Shown piece after piece: positions 7,812 through 17,006 of a stretch of 64,000 nt of DNA. Below the pieces are notes generated by a model, which was not told where the DNA came from, did no database searches, and saw only the letters and a list, made by a program, of their open reading frames with translations. The stretch is from an uncultured Sphingomonadaceae bacterium. GTDB taxonomy: Bacteria; Pseudomonadota; Alphaproteobacteria; Sphingomonadales; Sphingomonadaceae. The stretch spans positions 776,506 through 840,505 of the forward strand of contig CANMGU010000002.1 in assembly GCA_947497455.1 (NCBI GenBank). The letters are read 5' to 3'. Within the stretch, counting starts at the first letter, position 1, and every line of letters starts with the position of its first letter. The translations under genes and the position numbers were made by a program.

Positions 7812-9269
7812 TTAGCTTTCCAGCTGACGGAGCAGCATCCGAACGTCATTATCCATTTCTGTATCTTCACCGCGCAATTGCTCGACCAGTTTGACCGCGT
7901 GGATGACCGTACTGTGGTCTCGGCCACCGAACTTGCGACCGATTTCAGGATAGCTGCGCGGCGTCATCACCTTGGCCAGATACATTGCCACCTGGCGCGG
8001 CCGTGCAACGGCACGGGCACGGCGTTTGGATGACATCTCGTTCCGGTCGAGTCGGTAATATTCGCAGACCGTGCGCTGAATTTCGTCAATTGTGATCCTG
8101 CGGCGACACGCACTCAATATATCCGACAACTGTTCTTCGGCTAGCTCTCTGGTGATCGGCCGTCCTGTAAGCTGGGCATAGGCCAGCAGCTTGTTCAGAC
8201 CGCCCTCCAACTCGCGCAGATTGCGGCTGATTGTCCGGGCAAGAAACTCGATCACATCTTCCGGCACATCCTGATGCGGCATGCTGGCAATGCGGTGCTG
8301 CAGGATGTCGCGGCGGAGCTCGAGGCCCGCAGATTGAATGTCCGCAACCAGTCCCATCGACAGGCGTGACAATAGTCGCTGATCTACGCCGTCCAGTGCC
8401 TGTGGTGGTCGATCGGCGGCAACAACAACGCGCTTGCCTCGGCTGATGAGGGAATCAACCGTATGAAGAAATTCTTCCTGCGTGGAGTTTTTCCCGACAA
8501 TGAACTGGATGTCATCGATCATCAAAAGGTCGGCCTCACGCAGTGCGGCCTTGAACTCCATGGCCTCATTGCGCCGCATCGCCGAAACAAATTCGATCAT
8601 GAATCGTTCGGCCGACATATAGATGATGCGCGCATCCGGAAACTCGCTGCGATAGGCATGACCAATGGCATGCATCAAATGGGTTTTGCCCTGACCGGTT
8701 GAGGATTGCAGATATAGCGGACTGAACAGTGGCTTTTCCGGAGATGCCATGCGCTGCGCTGCGTTGAGCGCGAGAACATTGCTATTCCCGGCAATAAATT
8801 CGTCAAAGGTCATGCGCGGGTCGAGGTCGAGCCGGAATTTTCCAGATGGCGCGTCAGTAATATCTTCGCGCGTACTATTATTGCTTTGTTTAACCTGCGC
8901 TATTCGCGCGGTGCCTGCTTTGGCGGCGAAGGTGATGGTTTTGACGTCTGAAAAATGGTTTTTCCAAACCAGAGTCAGCCGATCTGCATAACGTTCACGC
9001 ACCCAATTCGCAGCAAATTCGGAAGGCAGGATGAGTTGCAGCTCACCGTTGGAAGAATCGAAGCGTGACAGCCTGATTGGCTTAATCCACTGGCCAAAAA
9101 TCTGGGCGCCAAGGTCTCGGCGCAACCCGGAACAGATTGTCCGCCATGAGTTTTCCAACTGAGAAACAAGCTCGTCCCGATTTTCTATACTGTGATTTTC
9201 CACGGTAACCGCTGTTGCCTCAATAGCTGATTTGATCCCCGCTTTGCCCGATTCTTGTACCACTAACAT
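7812..9269 (-). CDS. dnaA: Chromosomal replication initiator protein DnaA
   Basis: AAA+ ATPase that binds DnaA boxes and opens the origin. In the 485-aa form (ATG at 9269, MLVVQESGKA) the N-terminal DnaB-interacting domain spans about 33-115. The AAA+ domain carries Walker A STGQGKTHLMHAIG (about 190-203) and Walker B LLMIDDIQF (about 248-256). Domain IV ends with the box-recognition signature GGRDHSTVIHAVKLVEQL. The GGGGG just before ATG 9269 and the lack of conserved sequence further upstream favour this start over 9353. A 519-bp AT-rich region with DnaA-box-like sequences lies upstream, as expected for an autoregulated gene. Confidence 0.97.
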   Translation of the reverse strand: MLVVQESGKAGIKSAIEATAVTVENHSIENRDELVSQLENSWRTICSGLRRDLGAQIFGQWIKPIRLSRFDSSNGELQLILPSEFAANWVRERYADRLTLVWKNHFSDVKTITFAAKAGTARIAQVKQSNNSTREDITDAPSGKFRLDLDPRMTFDEFIAGNSNVLALNAAQRMASPEKPLFSPLYLQSSTGQGKTHLMHAIGHAYRSEFPDARIIYMSAERFMIEFVSAMRRNEAMEFKAALREADLLMIDDIQFIVGKNSTQEEFLHTVDSLISRGKRVVVAADRPPQALDGVDQRLLSRLSMGLVADIQSAGLELRRDILQHRIASMPHQDVPEDVIEFLARTISRNLRELEGGLNKLLAYAQLTGRPITRELAEEQLSDILSACRRRITIDEIQRTVCEYYRLDRNEMSSKRRARAVARPRQVAMYLAKVMTPRSYPEIGRKFGGRDHSTVIHAVKLVEQLRGEDTEMDNDVRMLLRQLES

Positions 9270-9381
9270 CCCCCGAATTATCTCCACCCGCGTCATTGCG
9301 GGACCGCTCATCAGCCCGAAATTTCCTGAACTTTCCAATCGGTTCCCAGCCAAAGGAACCGCAAGGTACAGAAAACCTTAT

Positions 9382-9401
9382 GTTGAAAACCCGTTTTCAA
9401 C
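9382..9401. promoter_or_regulatory. Perfect 20-bp palindrome upstream of dnaA
   Basis: GTTGAAAAC (9382-9390), a CC spacer, then GTTTTCAAC (9393-9401): nine-base arms with no mismatch, 113 bp upstream of the dnaA start. There is no T-tract in either direction, so it looks more like a protein operator than a terminator. The binding protein is unknown. Confidence 0.55.
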
Positions 9402-9541
9402 GCTATATTTTCAATGTCATAGAGGCCCGAATTTTCGAATCCGTAACCACCAGCCGATGTCTCTTAGTAAGCGCGTCGCAGCGAGTCGGACAAGGCTGTC
9501 GACGTAAAAAAAATGAAATAATTAGATTGACAGCGGCAACC

Positions 9542-9603
9542 TGTGGAAAAATCGATTATTCTGATTATCTAATTGATTTAAAAAGAATAAATTCTGTGGA
9601 TAG
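9542..9603. promoter_or_regulatory. Pair of DnaA-box-like sites flanking an AT-rich segment
   Basis: TGTGGAAAA (9542-9550) and TGTGGATAG (9595-9603) each match the reverse complement of the DnaA box, TGTGGATAA, at 8 of 9 positions and in the same orientation. About 44 bp of almost pure A/T separates them. This fits DnaA autoregulation or a small unwinding element. Two sites are fewer than most origins carry. Confidence 0.45.
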
Positions 9604-9788
9604 TCAGGCAGAAGCTGCGAATCGCGGAGAGAGCTAAGGTTTTGCAGCTTGTTACAATTTCGAGTGCAGCAAAGGCCACTTAAACCGCCGGAAATTTGTA
9701 ATTTTGAAAAACTCTGCGCGAAGATGCTTGCCAAAGCCGTTATGATTTGGCAATGGCCCCGAACACTTCATGGGGCTGACCTATGTAA

Positions 9789-9864
<76 letters not shown>

Positions 9865-9871
9865 TTTTTTA

Positions 9872-9904
9872 TTTAACCTCAAGCGCCGGGCGTCTGAGGT
9901 TGAA
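9872..9904. repeat. Solo copy of the CCTCA-GCGCCGGGCG palindromic repeat
   Basis: TTTAACCTCAAGCGCCGGGCG (9872-9892) matches 61357-61377 at 20 of 21 positions. Here the unit is itself palindromic: AACCTCA (9875-9881) pairs with TGAGGTT (9895-9901) around a GC-rich loop. It may act as a REP element, and as a processing or termination hairpin after the tRNA. Confidence 0.6.
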
Positions 9905-9919
9905 TAAAGCCCTCTCACT

Positions 9920-10516
9920 TCATCCCTCGGCCAGCGTCTCTTCCATCAACATAGCTGCGCGTGCGCCATCCCAATCCATGGCACCGATGACACGCCACAC
10001 CTCTTTGCCTTGGGCGTCATACAGGACGGTAGTCGGCATCAGGCCGGACCCGAATCCGAAGCTCAGTCCGTTTTCCTGATCGGTATAGGCCTCCAGCTCA
10101 TCAAATCCAGCTTCGGCAAAAAAGGGATCGACTTTCTCGGGCCCCTGAATGTCTTGTGAGACCACCAATACTTGCAACCGGTCTTTTTCACGCGCGGCCA
10201 GTTCGTCGAGCATTGGCATTTCGACCACGCACGGTGCGCACCATGTGGCCCAGATGTTGACCAGCACCGGCTTGCCAGTGAAATCGGATAGACGCACCAC
10301 GTTGCCATTGGGGTCTTTGAACGGCGTATCAACCATCGGACTGCCGCGCTGCGAAATATCGAGCTTTCCGACGAGGCCGCTATCGCTCTCGATGGTCTGT
10401 TCTTGTACTTGGGAGCCATCATTCCCTTGCTCCGCTTCGCCAGATTGCTTATCGCCTGATGGCATGTCACAAGCGGCAAGCATCGCCGGTAAGCCAAGAA
10501 ACAGGAATATTCGCAT
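9920..10516 (-). CDS. TlpA/ResA-like thioredoxin-fold lipoprotein
   Basis: 198-aa envelope thiol-disulfide oxidoreductase. The N-terminus [17 protein letters not shown] is a lipoprotein signal with the lipid-modified Cys at 16. After an acidic linker rich in E, Q, G and S comes the redoxin domain, with the active site WATWCAPC (Cys93 and Cys96) and the cis-Pro loop [10 protein letters not shown]. Such proteins reduce apocytochrome or other exported thiols; the specific partner cannot be told. A GTG 12 nt upstream is an alternative start. Divergent from argH with only 43 bp between starts, a linkage often seen in sphingomonads. Confidence 0.88.
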   Translation of the reverse strand: MRIFLFLGLPAMLAACDMPSGDKQSGEAEQGNDGSQVQEQTIESDSGLVGKLDISQRGSPMVDTPFKDPNGNVVRLSDFTGKPVLVNIWATWCAPCVVEMPMLDELAAREKDRLQVLVVSQDIQGPEKVDPFFAEAGFDELEAYTDQENGLSFGFGSGLMPTTVLYDAQGKEVWRVIGAMDWDGARAAMLMEETLAEG

Positions 10517-10559
10517 TACTAATCGCACATCAGATTCCAACAGCCAGAGTTCAAACGCG

Positions 10560-11930
10560 ATGTGGGGCGGCCGGTTCGCGGATGGCCCTTCATCCATCAT
10601 GCGCGAGATAAACGCGTCGATCCCGTTCGACAAGAAATTATGGCGCCAGGATATTCGCGCATCACTTGCGCACGTCGCTATGCTGGCCAAACAGGATATT
10701 GTCGAGGCGGAAGATGCCACTCTCATAATTGGCGGCCTCAATCAAATTGCTCAGGAATATGAAGCAAACGGCGTACCCGAAAATCTGGACCTCGAAGATA
10801 TCCATATGACGATCGAGGCCCGGCTGACGGAGATTATCGGCCCTGTTGCCGGACGCCTGCACACGGCGCGTTCGCGCAATGATCAGGTGGCGACGTCTTT
10901 CCGCCTTTGGGTCCGCGATGCAGAAGACCAGGTCTCGGCTGGCTTGTGGAAATTACGGGAGGCACTGATTGCGCGAGCCAAGGAGCAAGCCGATACGATC
11001 ATGCCTGGCTTTACCCATTTGCAAGTCGCTCAGCCGATTACCATGGGCCATCATCTGCTGGCCTATTATGAAATGTTTGCCCGCGATAGCAGTCGGTTTT
11101 GGGCGGCCAAGCAACGGTTGGACGAATGTCCCCTCGGCGCAGCGGCGCTGGCCGGAACCGGCTTTCCCAATGATCGGCAAATGACCGCCGAAACTCTGGG
11201 TTTCGCAGGCGCGACCCATAATTCGATGGACAGTGTTTCTGATCGCGACTTTGCGCTCGATTATCTAATGGCCGCCGCCCAGACGGCGTTGCATTTGTCC
11301 CGGCTCGCGGAAGAGATAATCGTCTGGGCCTCGCAGCCATTTGGCTTTGTGAAGCTGTCGGATCAATGGTCCACTGGCAGCTCGATCATGCCGCAGAAAC
11401 GCAATCCAGACGCGGCGGAGCTGGTGCGCGGTCATGCGGGCCGGATTGTCGGCTGTTTGAATGCCTTGATGATGACCATGAAGGGTCTGCCGCTGGCATA
11501 TTCCAAAGATATGCAGGATGATAAACCACCGGTATTCGAGGCACATGACCTGCTCGCGCTCTCGCTTGCGGCGATGACCGGCATTGTCGAGAGCGTAACC
11601 TTTATCCCTGAAAAAATGCGCGCAGCGGCGGATACCGGCTTTTCTACTGCAACCGATCTTGCTGATTGGCTGGTACGGGCGGTTAACATACCTTTTCGTG
11701 AGGCCCATCACATCACCGGCGCTGCGGTCAAGCTTTGCGAAGAACGAGGATGCGACCTGTCAGACTTGACGGCCGAAGACTTGACCGCGATTGATCCGCG
11801 AATTGCTGGCCATGATGTACCCGATCTGAGTGTCGAAGGTTCTGTTGCCAGCCGGACCAGCTATGGCGGAACGGCCCCAGAGCAGGTAAGACAGAGGATC
11901 GCAGAACTGGAACAGACGAATCGCTTATGA
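10560..11930 (+). CDS. argH: Argininosuccinate lyase
   Basis: Last step of arginine synthesis: argininosuccinate to arginine and fumarate. The 456-aa product begins [14 protein letters not shown], the usual ArgH N-terminus. It contains [27 protein letters not shown] (active-site His region) and the fumarase/aspartase-superfamily signature [12 protein letters not shown] with the catalytic Ser loop. ATG 10560 is the only sensible start: the open frame extends upstream but has no conserved sequence and overlaps the divergent tlpA-like gene. It overlaps the next small lipoprotein gene by 4 nt (ATGA). Confidence 0.97.
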   Translation: MWGGRFADGPSSIMREINASIPFDKKLWRQDIRASLAHVAMLAKQDIVEAEDATLIIGGLNQIAQEYEANGVPENLDLEDIHMTIEARLTEIIGPVAGRLHTARSRNDQVATSFRLWVRDAEDQVSAGLWKLREALIARAKEQADTIMPGFTHLQVAQPITMGHHLLAYYEMFARDSSRFWAAKQRLDECPLGAAALAGTGFPNDRQMTAETLGFAGATHNSMDSVSDRDFALDYLMAAAQTALHLSRLAEEIIVWASQPFGFVKLSDQWSTGSSIMPQKRNPDAAELVRGHAGRIVGCLNALMMTMKGLPLAYSKDMQDDKPPVFEAHDLLALSLAAMTGIVESVTFIPEKMRAAADTGFSTATDLADWLVRAVNIPFREAHHITGAAVKLCEERGCDLSDLTAEDLTAIDPRIAGHDVPDLSVEGSVASRTSYGGTAPEQVRQRIAELEQTNRL

Positions 11931-12175
11931 AAACATCCTGTAAAATAGTGGCCCTGGCGGCGCTTGTCCTATTGTCCGCTTGTGGCAATCGCGGTGCGTT
12001 GGAGCCGCCCAAGGGTCAGTCGCTGCCGCAAGCTGTTTATGGCGAAGCTGAAAGGCCAACCGGCGAAGAGCTGATCACGCCATCGACTCAGGCGCAGCCT
12101 GAACGCAGCGATGAGTTGCTCCGCCGGTCCGAGAAACGGCAGGATGACAAATTCGATCTGCCGCCAACTGGCTAA
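11927..12175 (+). CDS. Small LptM-like (YifL-type) lipoprotein
   Basis: 82-aa lipoprotein: signal [16 protein letters not shown], lipobox LSACG with Cys19 modified, then GNRGALEPP, which matches the short conserved motif after the lipid Cys in the LptM/YifL family. In E. coli LptM assists oxidative maturation of the LptD-LptE LPS translocon; that role here is inferred. The rest is polar and probably disordered. The start overlaps the argH stop (ATGA) and lysA follows 41 nt later, the conserved argH-lptM-lysA order. Confidence 0.8.
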   Translation: MKTSCKIVALAALVLLSACGNRGALEPPKGQSLPQAVYGEAERPTGEELITPSTQAQPERSDELLRRSEKRQDDKFDLPPTG

Positions 12176-12216
12176 TCCGCCCTGACACTGTTTCCCAATT
12201 CCGAAAGTCCCGTTTG

Positions 12217-13476
12217 ATGGATCATTTTCAACTCAAAAATGGCGTGCTGCATGCCGAGGATATCGCGCTCCCCGATATTGCTGCGCAGGTCGGGACACCG
12301 GTCTATGTCTATTCCCGCGCAACGCTGGAACGTCATGCGCGTGTGTTTCGGGAAGGATTGAAAGATGCGGGCAAGATCCATCTGGCCTTTGCGGTAAAAT
12401 CCAACCCCAATCTTGCGGTTTTGCGTATTCTTGCCAATCAGGGCTATGGCGCCGATGTTGTGTCCGGCGGGGAGCTGGAGCGGGCCCTGGCGGCCGGGAT
12501 GAAAGCCGAGGATATTGTCTTTTCCGGCGTTGGCAAAAGCCGTGCGGAACTAACTCTCGGCCTTGATAAGGGCATCGGCCAGTTCAATCTGGAATCGGAA
12601 GAAGAAGGGCAGATGCTGGCCGAAATCGCCGCTGCCAGAGGGGAGCGGGCACCGGCCACCTTGCGGGTCAATCCCGATGTTGATGCGGGTACGCATGCGA
12701 AAATTTCGACTGGGAAAGCGGAGAATAAATTCGGTGTGGCCATTGATGTTGCGCCTGATATTTTTGCCCGACTGTCCAAATTACCGGGTCTCAATCTGCG
12801 CGGTGTGGCCGTTCATATTGGCAGCCAGCTGCAAAAGCTTGATCCCCTGGAAAAATGCTATGCACGTATGGGCCAGCTGGTTCAGGATTTGCGTGATGCC
12901 GGACACAGCATCACCCATGTCGATCTAGGCGGCGGCCTTGGCGTGCCGTACAAGCCAGAGGAAAATCCACCAAGCCCGGCTGACTATGGTGCGATGGTCG
13001 CGCGGGTAACCAAGGGCTGGGAAGTTACTTTGATGTTCGAACCCGGCCGCGTGATCGCTGGCAATAGCGGAGTGATGATGACTCAGGTAATCCGGATCAA
13101 GCCCGGTGTGAACAGCGATTTTGTTATTGTCGATGCGGCGATGAACGACTTGATGCGACCAGCCATCTACGATGCGTGGCATCATTTTGAAGCGGTCCAG
13201 CCCAGCGGGAAGACAATGACCGCGTCCATTGTTGGTCCGATTTGCGAGAGCAGCGATATTTTTGCAAGAGAGCGCGAAGTGGACCGGGTGGAAACAGATG
13301 ATCTCGGTATTTTCCGGACCGCTGGTGCTTATGGAGCAACCATGGCCAACACTTATAATAGCCGCCCGCTCGTGCCCGAGGTACTCGTCGATGGCGACCA
13401 ATATGCGGTGGTCGCCGAACGCATCGAACCGGCAACGATCATGGCGGCGGAACATGTGCCGGACTGGCTGAAATAG
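12217..13476 (+). CDS. lysA: Diaminopimelate decarboxylase
   Basis: PLP enzyme for the last lysine step: meso-diaminopimelate to L-lysine and CO2. In the 419-aa product the PLP lysine is K61 in HLAFAVKSNPN. DLGGGLGVPY is the phosphate-binding glycine loop, FEPGRVIAGN follows, and CESSDIFA holds the active-site Cys contributed to the partner subunit. GAYGATMANTYNSRP near the C-terminus is also diagnostic. I use ATG 12217; a TTG directly before it is possible. The next gene starts 3 nt after the stop. Confidence 0.97.
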   Translation: MDHFQLKNGVLHAEDIALPDIAAQVGTPVYVYSRATLERHARVFREGLKDAGKIHLAFAVKSNPNLAVLRILANQGYGADVVSGGELERALAAGMKAEDIVFSGVGKSRAELTLGLDKGIGQFNLESEEEGQMLAEIAAARGERAPATLRVNPDVDAGTHAKISTGKAENKFGVAIDVAPDIFARLSKLPGLNLRGVAVHIGSQLQKLDPLEKCYARMGQLVQDLRDAGHSITHVDLGGGLGVPYKPEENPPSPADYGAMVARVTKGWEVTLMFEPGRVIAGNSGVMMTQVIRIKPGVNSDFVIVDAAMNDLMRPAIYDAWHHFEAVQPSGKTMTASIVGPICESSDIFAREREVDRVETDDLGIFRTAGAYGATMANTYNSRPLVPEVLVDGDQYAVVAERIEPATIMAAEHVPDWLK

Positions 13477-13479
13477 CCG

Positions 13480-14250
13480 ATGGATCAGCTTCCCATTTTC
13501 GTAACGCTGAGAGGACGCAAGGTCATCTTGCTCGGCAGCGGGGAAATGGCGGATGCCAAACGGCGCCTTTATGAGCGAGCAGGCGCAGAAATTACGGACG
13601 ATGAGCAGGCTGATGCGGCCCTTGCCGTTGTCGCGCTGGAAGAAGACGACGCAGCGGCGGCGGCAGTCGAGCGGTTGAAGGCGCGCGGTCTGCTGGTCAA
13701 TGCCGTGGATCGCTCGACTATGTGCGATTACACCACGCCAGCAATTGTCGACCGGGAGCCGGTGTTGATCGCCATTGGTACCGGCGGGGCTTCGGCGGGC
13801 CTTGCTAAAGCGGTACGGCAAAGACTGGAACAATTGCTGCCAGCAAGGTTGGGGCAGCTTGCCACCGGACTTTTTACAGCGCGCAAGCGAATCAAGCATC
13901 TCTGGCCAGACGGAGCTGATCGCCGCCGCGCAATTGATGCGGCCCTAAATCCCGGCGGACCACTGGATCCGTTTGTTGACCACGATGCTGCGGCAATTGA
14001 CGACTGGCTGGAGGACCCGGCGACCGGCAACCGGACTGGGTTGTTTGAAATGAAACTGCATAGCGCCGATCCGGATGAACTGACCATCAAACAGGCCCGG
14101 CTTTTGGGCCAAGCCGATATAATTTATGCGGACAGCAGCATAGCGGAAGCCATTTTGGTCCGTGCGCGTGCGGATGCCGAACGTTTTGATCTGGCTAAAT
14201 TTGATCCGGCTCAGATCACTGGTCTGACGTTGGTGATACGTCGTAACTGA
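13480..14250 (+). CDS. Siroheme-synthase-like protein (precorrin-2 dehydrogenase/ferrochelatase family)
   Basis: 256 aa, resembling the N-terminal CysG/Met8p module, which oxidises precorrin-2 with NAD+ and inserts iron to make siroheme for sulfite/nitrite reductase. It shows the entry LPIFVTLRGRKVILLGSGEMADAKRRL, a Rossmann nucleotide-binding glycine motif, then VNAVDRSTMCDYTTPAIVDR and IAIGTGGASAGLAKAVRQRLE, all typical of this module. The C-terminal part (LTIKQARLLGQADIIYADSS) echoes the beginning of the uroporphyrinogen methyltransferase domain but is far too short to be active, so methylation must come from elsewhere. It lies 3 nt downstream of lysA. Confidence 0.8.
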   Translation: MDQLPIFVTLRGRKVILLGSGEMADAKRRLYERAGAEITDDEQADAALAVVALEEDDAAAAAVERLKARGLLVNAVDRSTMCDYTTPAIVDREPVLIAIGTGGASAGLAKAVRQRLEQLLPARLGQLATGLFTARKRIKHLWPDGADRRRAIDAALNPGGPLDPFVDHDAAAIDDWLEDPATGNRTGLFEMKLHSADPDELTIKQARLLGQADIIYADSSIAEAILVRARADAERFDLAKFDPAQITGLTLVIRRN

Positions 14251-14284
14251 ACGAAACTGGGGCTAAACGAAACGGGGGATCGGC

Positions 14285-14767
14285 ATGACATTATCATTGG
14301 GACAGGGCGAAATCATCGCAGTGCTGCAAACGGCACTTGCGCCGGCTTTTCTCTTGGTAGCAGTTGGTGGCCTGCTTAGCCTGTTTGCTGGCCGGCTGGC
14401 GCGGATTATCGACCGGTCGCGGATCTTGCAGGATCTTTTTGGGGAAACTGAGGGATATGAGCATCAATGTGTTGTGGATGAACTGCATGACCTTCAGCTG
14501 CGCATAAAAATTGTCAACAGAGCTATCTATCTCAGCGTGATCAGCGCGATTGTCGCTTGCGTGCTGATCGGGCTGCTCTTTGTCATGGGATTGACCGGAT
14601 TCGATCTATCCGGCGTGATAGCCGGTGCGTTCATTCTTGCAATGAGCCTGCTTTCTTTTGCGCTGATCCAGTTTTTGCGGGAAGTCCGCATTGGTGTCCG
14701 GGATTTCATGATCCGCGAGGAATATCTGGAGAAGACCGAGGAGCGGGTCAAGCGGCGCGCATCTTGA
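14285..14767 (+). CDS. DUF2721-family membrane protein
   Basis: 160-aa inner-membrane protein with three hydrophobic helices (about 10-37, 76-100 and 105-130). The first is followed by GRLARIIDRSRIL, the conserved turn of DUF2721, and there is a charged C-terminal tail (EEYLEKTEERVKRR). Function unknown. It starts with ATG 14285 behind a GGGGGATCGGC stretch, 34 nt after the siroheme-synthase-like gene, and probably ends the argH-to-DUF2721 transcript. Confidence 0.82.
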   Translation: MTLSLGQGEIIAVLQTALAPAFLLVAVGGLLSLFAGRLARIIDRSRILQDLFGETEGYEHQCVVDELHDLQLRIKIVNRAIYLSVISAIVACVLIGLLFVMGLTGFDLSGVIAGAFILAMSLLSFALIQFLREVRIGVRDFMIREEYLEKTEERVKRRAS

Positions 14768-14851
14768 CACGGCCTCAAATAGACTTAGGCCAAATAATCA
14801 CAACAGATCCAATCAAAGCGCCGCCTTTGATCACCAAATGGAGAATATATC

Positions 14852-16024
14852 ATGCGTGAAGCTGTCGTCGTATCCTATGCCCGCACCGGTCTTGCCAAAG
14901 CAGGCCGCGGTGGCTTCAATATCACACCGCCAATGACGATGGCGGCTCATGCCATCAAACATGCGGTCGCCAAATCAGGTGTTGAAAGTGACTTTGTCGA
15001 CGATAGTCTGATGGGCAATGTCGCACATGCAGCCCCCAATATTGGCCGTAATGCGGCACTTCTCGCTGGGCTCCCTAAGACAACGGCGGGAGCGACGATA
15101 AACCGCTTCTGCTCGTCTGGTATGCAAGCCATTGCCATGGCGGCGAACCATATTCGCGGCGATGGTGCGGATTGTGTTGTCGCTGGTGGAGTGGAAAGCA
15201 TTTCGATGCAAGGGCAGCGCGCTCCGGAAGGCAGCATCGATAACGAAATCCTGAAAATTGCACCTGATATCTTCATGCCGATGATCGACACTGCAGATAT
15301 TGTTGCGGAGCGTTACAATGTCAGCCGCGAATATCAGGATGAATATTCCCTGCAATCACAGCAGCGTATGGCGAAAGCCCAGGAAGCCGGGCTTTTCGCC
15401 GATGAGATCGTGCCCATGCAGACCAAGATGAAAGTCGTCGATAAGGAAACCAAGGAAGAAAGTATCGTCGACTATACGGTTGACCGGGACGAGTGCAATC
15501 GCCCGACAACGACTCTCGAAGGCCTGGCCAAATTGCCGCCGGTCATGGGTGAGGACAAATATATTACTGCTGGCAATGCCAGCCAACTGTCCGATGGTGC
15601 CGCTGCGGTCCTGCTGATGGAAGCCAAAGAAGCGGAACGGCGCGGGTTGGAACCTCTGGGCCGTTTCGTATCCTGGGCAGTGGCCGGTTGTGAGCCGGAT
15701 GAAATGGGTATCGGTCCGGTCTTCGCTGTTCCCAAACTGCTCGAACGGCAGGGTCTGACCGTCGATGATATCGACATTTGGGAACTCAACGAAGCCTTTG
15801 CGAGCCAATGTCTCTATAGCCGTGACCGACTGGGCATTGACCCGGAAAAATATAACGTCAATGGCGGTTCTATCTCTATCGGCCATCCTTTTGGCATGAC
15901 GGGCGCGCGTTGTGCCGGGCATCTGTTGCAGGAGGGCCAGCGGCGCGGTGCCAAATGGGGCGTTGTGACCATGTGCATCGGAGGCGGCCAAGGTGGTGCC
16001 GGACTGTTCGAGATATATTCCTGA
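14852..16024 (+). CDS. Acetyl-CoA acyltransferase (thiolase II family)
   Basis: Thiolytic cleavage or Claisen condensation of acyl-CoA; in this context most likely the last step of beta-oxidation. The 390-aa product has the nucleophilic Cys87 in [11 protein letters not shown], the His in [17 protein letters not shown] (near residue 345) and the second catalytic Cys in [14 protein letters not shown] at the C-terminus. The preceding 84 bp could hold a promoter. The thioesterase gene follows after 49 nt. With the FadJ-like enzyme and acyl-CoA synthetase facing it, this forms a fatty-acid catabolism block. I cannot separate FadA from FadI. Confidence 0.93.
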   Translation: MREAVVVSYARTGLAKAGRGGFNITPPMTMAAHAIKHAVAKSGVESDFVDDSLMGNVAHAAPNIGRNAALLAGLPKTTAGATINRFCSSGMQAIAMAANHIRGDGADCVVAGGVESISMQGQRAPEGSIDNEILKIAPDIFMPMIDTADIVAERYNVSREYQDEYSLQSQQRMAKAQEAGLFADEIVPMQTKMKVVDKETKEESIVDYTVDRDECNRPTTTLEGLAKLPPVMGEDKYITAGNASQLSDGAAAVLLMEAKEAERRGLEPLGRFVSWAVAGCEPDEMGIGPVFAVPKLLERQGLTVDDIDIWELNEAFASQCLYSRDRLGIDPEKYNVNGGSISIGHPFGMTGARCAGHLLQEGQRRGAKWGVVTMCIGGGQGGAGLFEIYS

Positions 16025-16073
16025 GTTTTCCAGATATTCAAAACCCAATTTATCGTAAGGGATAAAAGCAATT

Positions 16074-17003
16074 TTGGATCAACTAACCGACGAACAAGTC
16101 GAAGGCCGGCTTTCGAAAGCTTTGGCCAATCGCTCCTCGGTGCCCGCGGAGAAACTGATCGCCGGCTTGCTCCGCACATTGGGCCTCACGGCAGATGATG
16201 CTGATGAATTTTCCTATCCCGCGCTATCGTCGACAGCGCGGGAGCGCATTTTTGGTGGGCAAGTAATTGCTCAGGCCATTGTGGCAGCGGATCGTACGGT
16301 TGATGATACAAAGACTATTCATTCGCTGCATTCCTATTTTCTGCGCGCCGGAGACGAGACCAAGCCGCTGCATTTCCGTGTGCACCGGGATTTTGATGGA
16401 CGTAGTATTTCCAACCGCAGGGTTGTTGTCCGGCAAGATGACAAAGTTATATTCAACCTGACGGCGTCGTTCCAAAAACCAGCGGAGGGACTCCATCATC
16501 AGGTGGCGATGCCGGATGTTCTGCCGCCCGACCAATGCATGAGCATGATGGAGCACATTGCGCGTAACCCGCAAATTTCGGACAAGCACATAGAGCGGAT
16601 GAGCATGCCGCGGCCCTTTGATGTTCGCAGCGTTCGTCCACAAGGGAAAGCGCAGCCTGCCCGGCAATATCAGTGGTTCAAGACGGTGGCACCGATGCCG
16701 GATGATCCGCTGACCCACCGGGCTACGCTGGCCTTTGCATCCGATATGGGATTGCTCTCTACCTCGATGATCCCGCACGGACTACACTGGACCACGCCCG
16801 GATTATTCTCCACCAGTCTTGATCACGCAATGTGGTTCCATGATGATTTCAGGATCGATCAATGGATCTGCTATGTGATGGACAGCGACTGGACCGGAGG
16901 CACACGCGGCCTTAATCGCGGTTCGCTTTACACACAGGATGGCAAGCTGGTCGCATCGGCCGTGCAAGAAGGCCTTATCCGCGTCACACCGAAAAACGAT
17001 TGA
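16074..17003 (+). CDS. tesB: Acyl-CoA thioesterase II
   Basis: Hydrolyses acyl-CoA to free acid and CoA; double-hotdog fold. In the 309-aa product the first hotdog starts around [20 protein letters not shown], with [19 protein letters not shown] typical of TesB. The second contains [19 protein letters not shown] and ends [17 protein letters not shown], with the catalytic Asp region. The start codon is TTG at 16074 ([13 protein letters not shown]), supported by AAGGGA at 16057; no ATG gives the conserved N-terminus. It follows the thiolase gene and converges with the acyl-CoA synthetase gene, 3 bp apart. Confidence 0.92.
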   Translation: MDQLTDEQVEGRLSKALANRSSVPAEKLIAGLLRTLGLTADDADEFSYPALSSTARERIFGGQVIAQAIVAADRTVDDTKTIHSLHSYFLRAGDETKPLHFRVHRDFDGRSISNRRVVVRQDDKVIFNLTASFQKPAEGLHHQVAMPDVLPPDQCMSMMEHIARNPQISDKHIERMSMPRPFDVRSVRPQGKAQPARQYQWFKTVAPMPDDPLTHRATLAFASDMGLLSTSMIPHGLHWTTPGLFSTSLDHAMWFHDDFRIDQWICYVMDSDWTGGTRGLNRGSLYTQDGKLVASAVQEGLIRVTPKND

Positions 17004-17006
17004 AGG

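Larger units (their letters stand above)
9270..9788. other. AT-rich gap between dnaA and tRNA-Val; possible origin or dnaA control region
   Basis: No convincing gene: reading frames here lack ribosome sites and family features. It holds a perfect 9-bp-arm palindrome (9382-9401), two DnaA-box-like 9-mers (9542-9550 and 9595-9603) flanking a very AT-rich segment, and a short GCCCC/GGGGC hairpin just before the tRNA (about 9757-9776). It must contain the dnaA promoter on the minus strand and the tRNA promoter on the plus strand. Confidence 0.6.

Noticed and set aside
9296..9637. Open frame across the dnaA upstream region
   Set aside because: It lies in AT-rich, palindrome-bearing regulatory DNA, has no ribosome site and overlaps the DnaA-box-like sites.
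10149..10559. Long N-terminal extension of argH
   Set aside because: The extension is antisense to the thioredoxin-like gene and has no conserved content; ArgH starts with MWGGRF at 10560.
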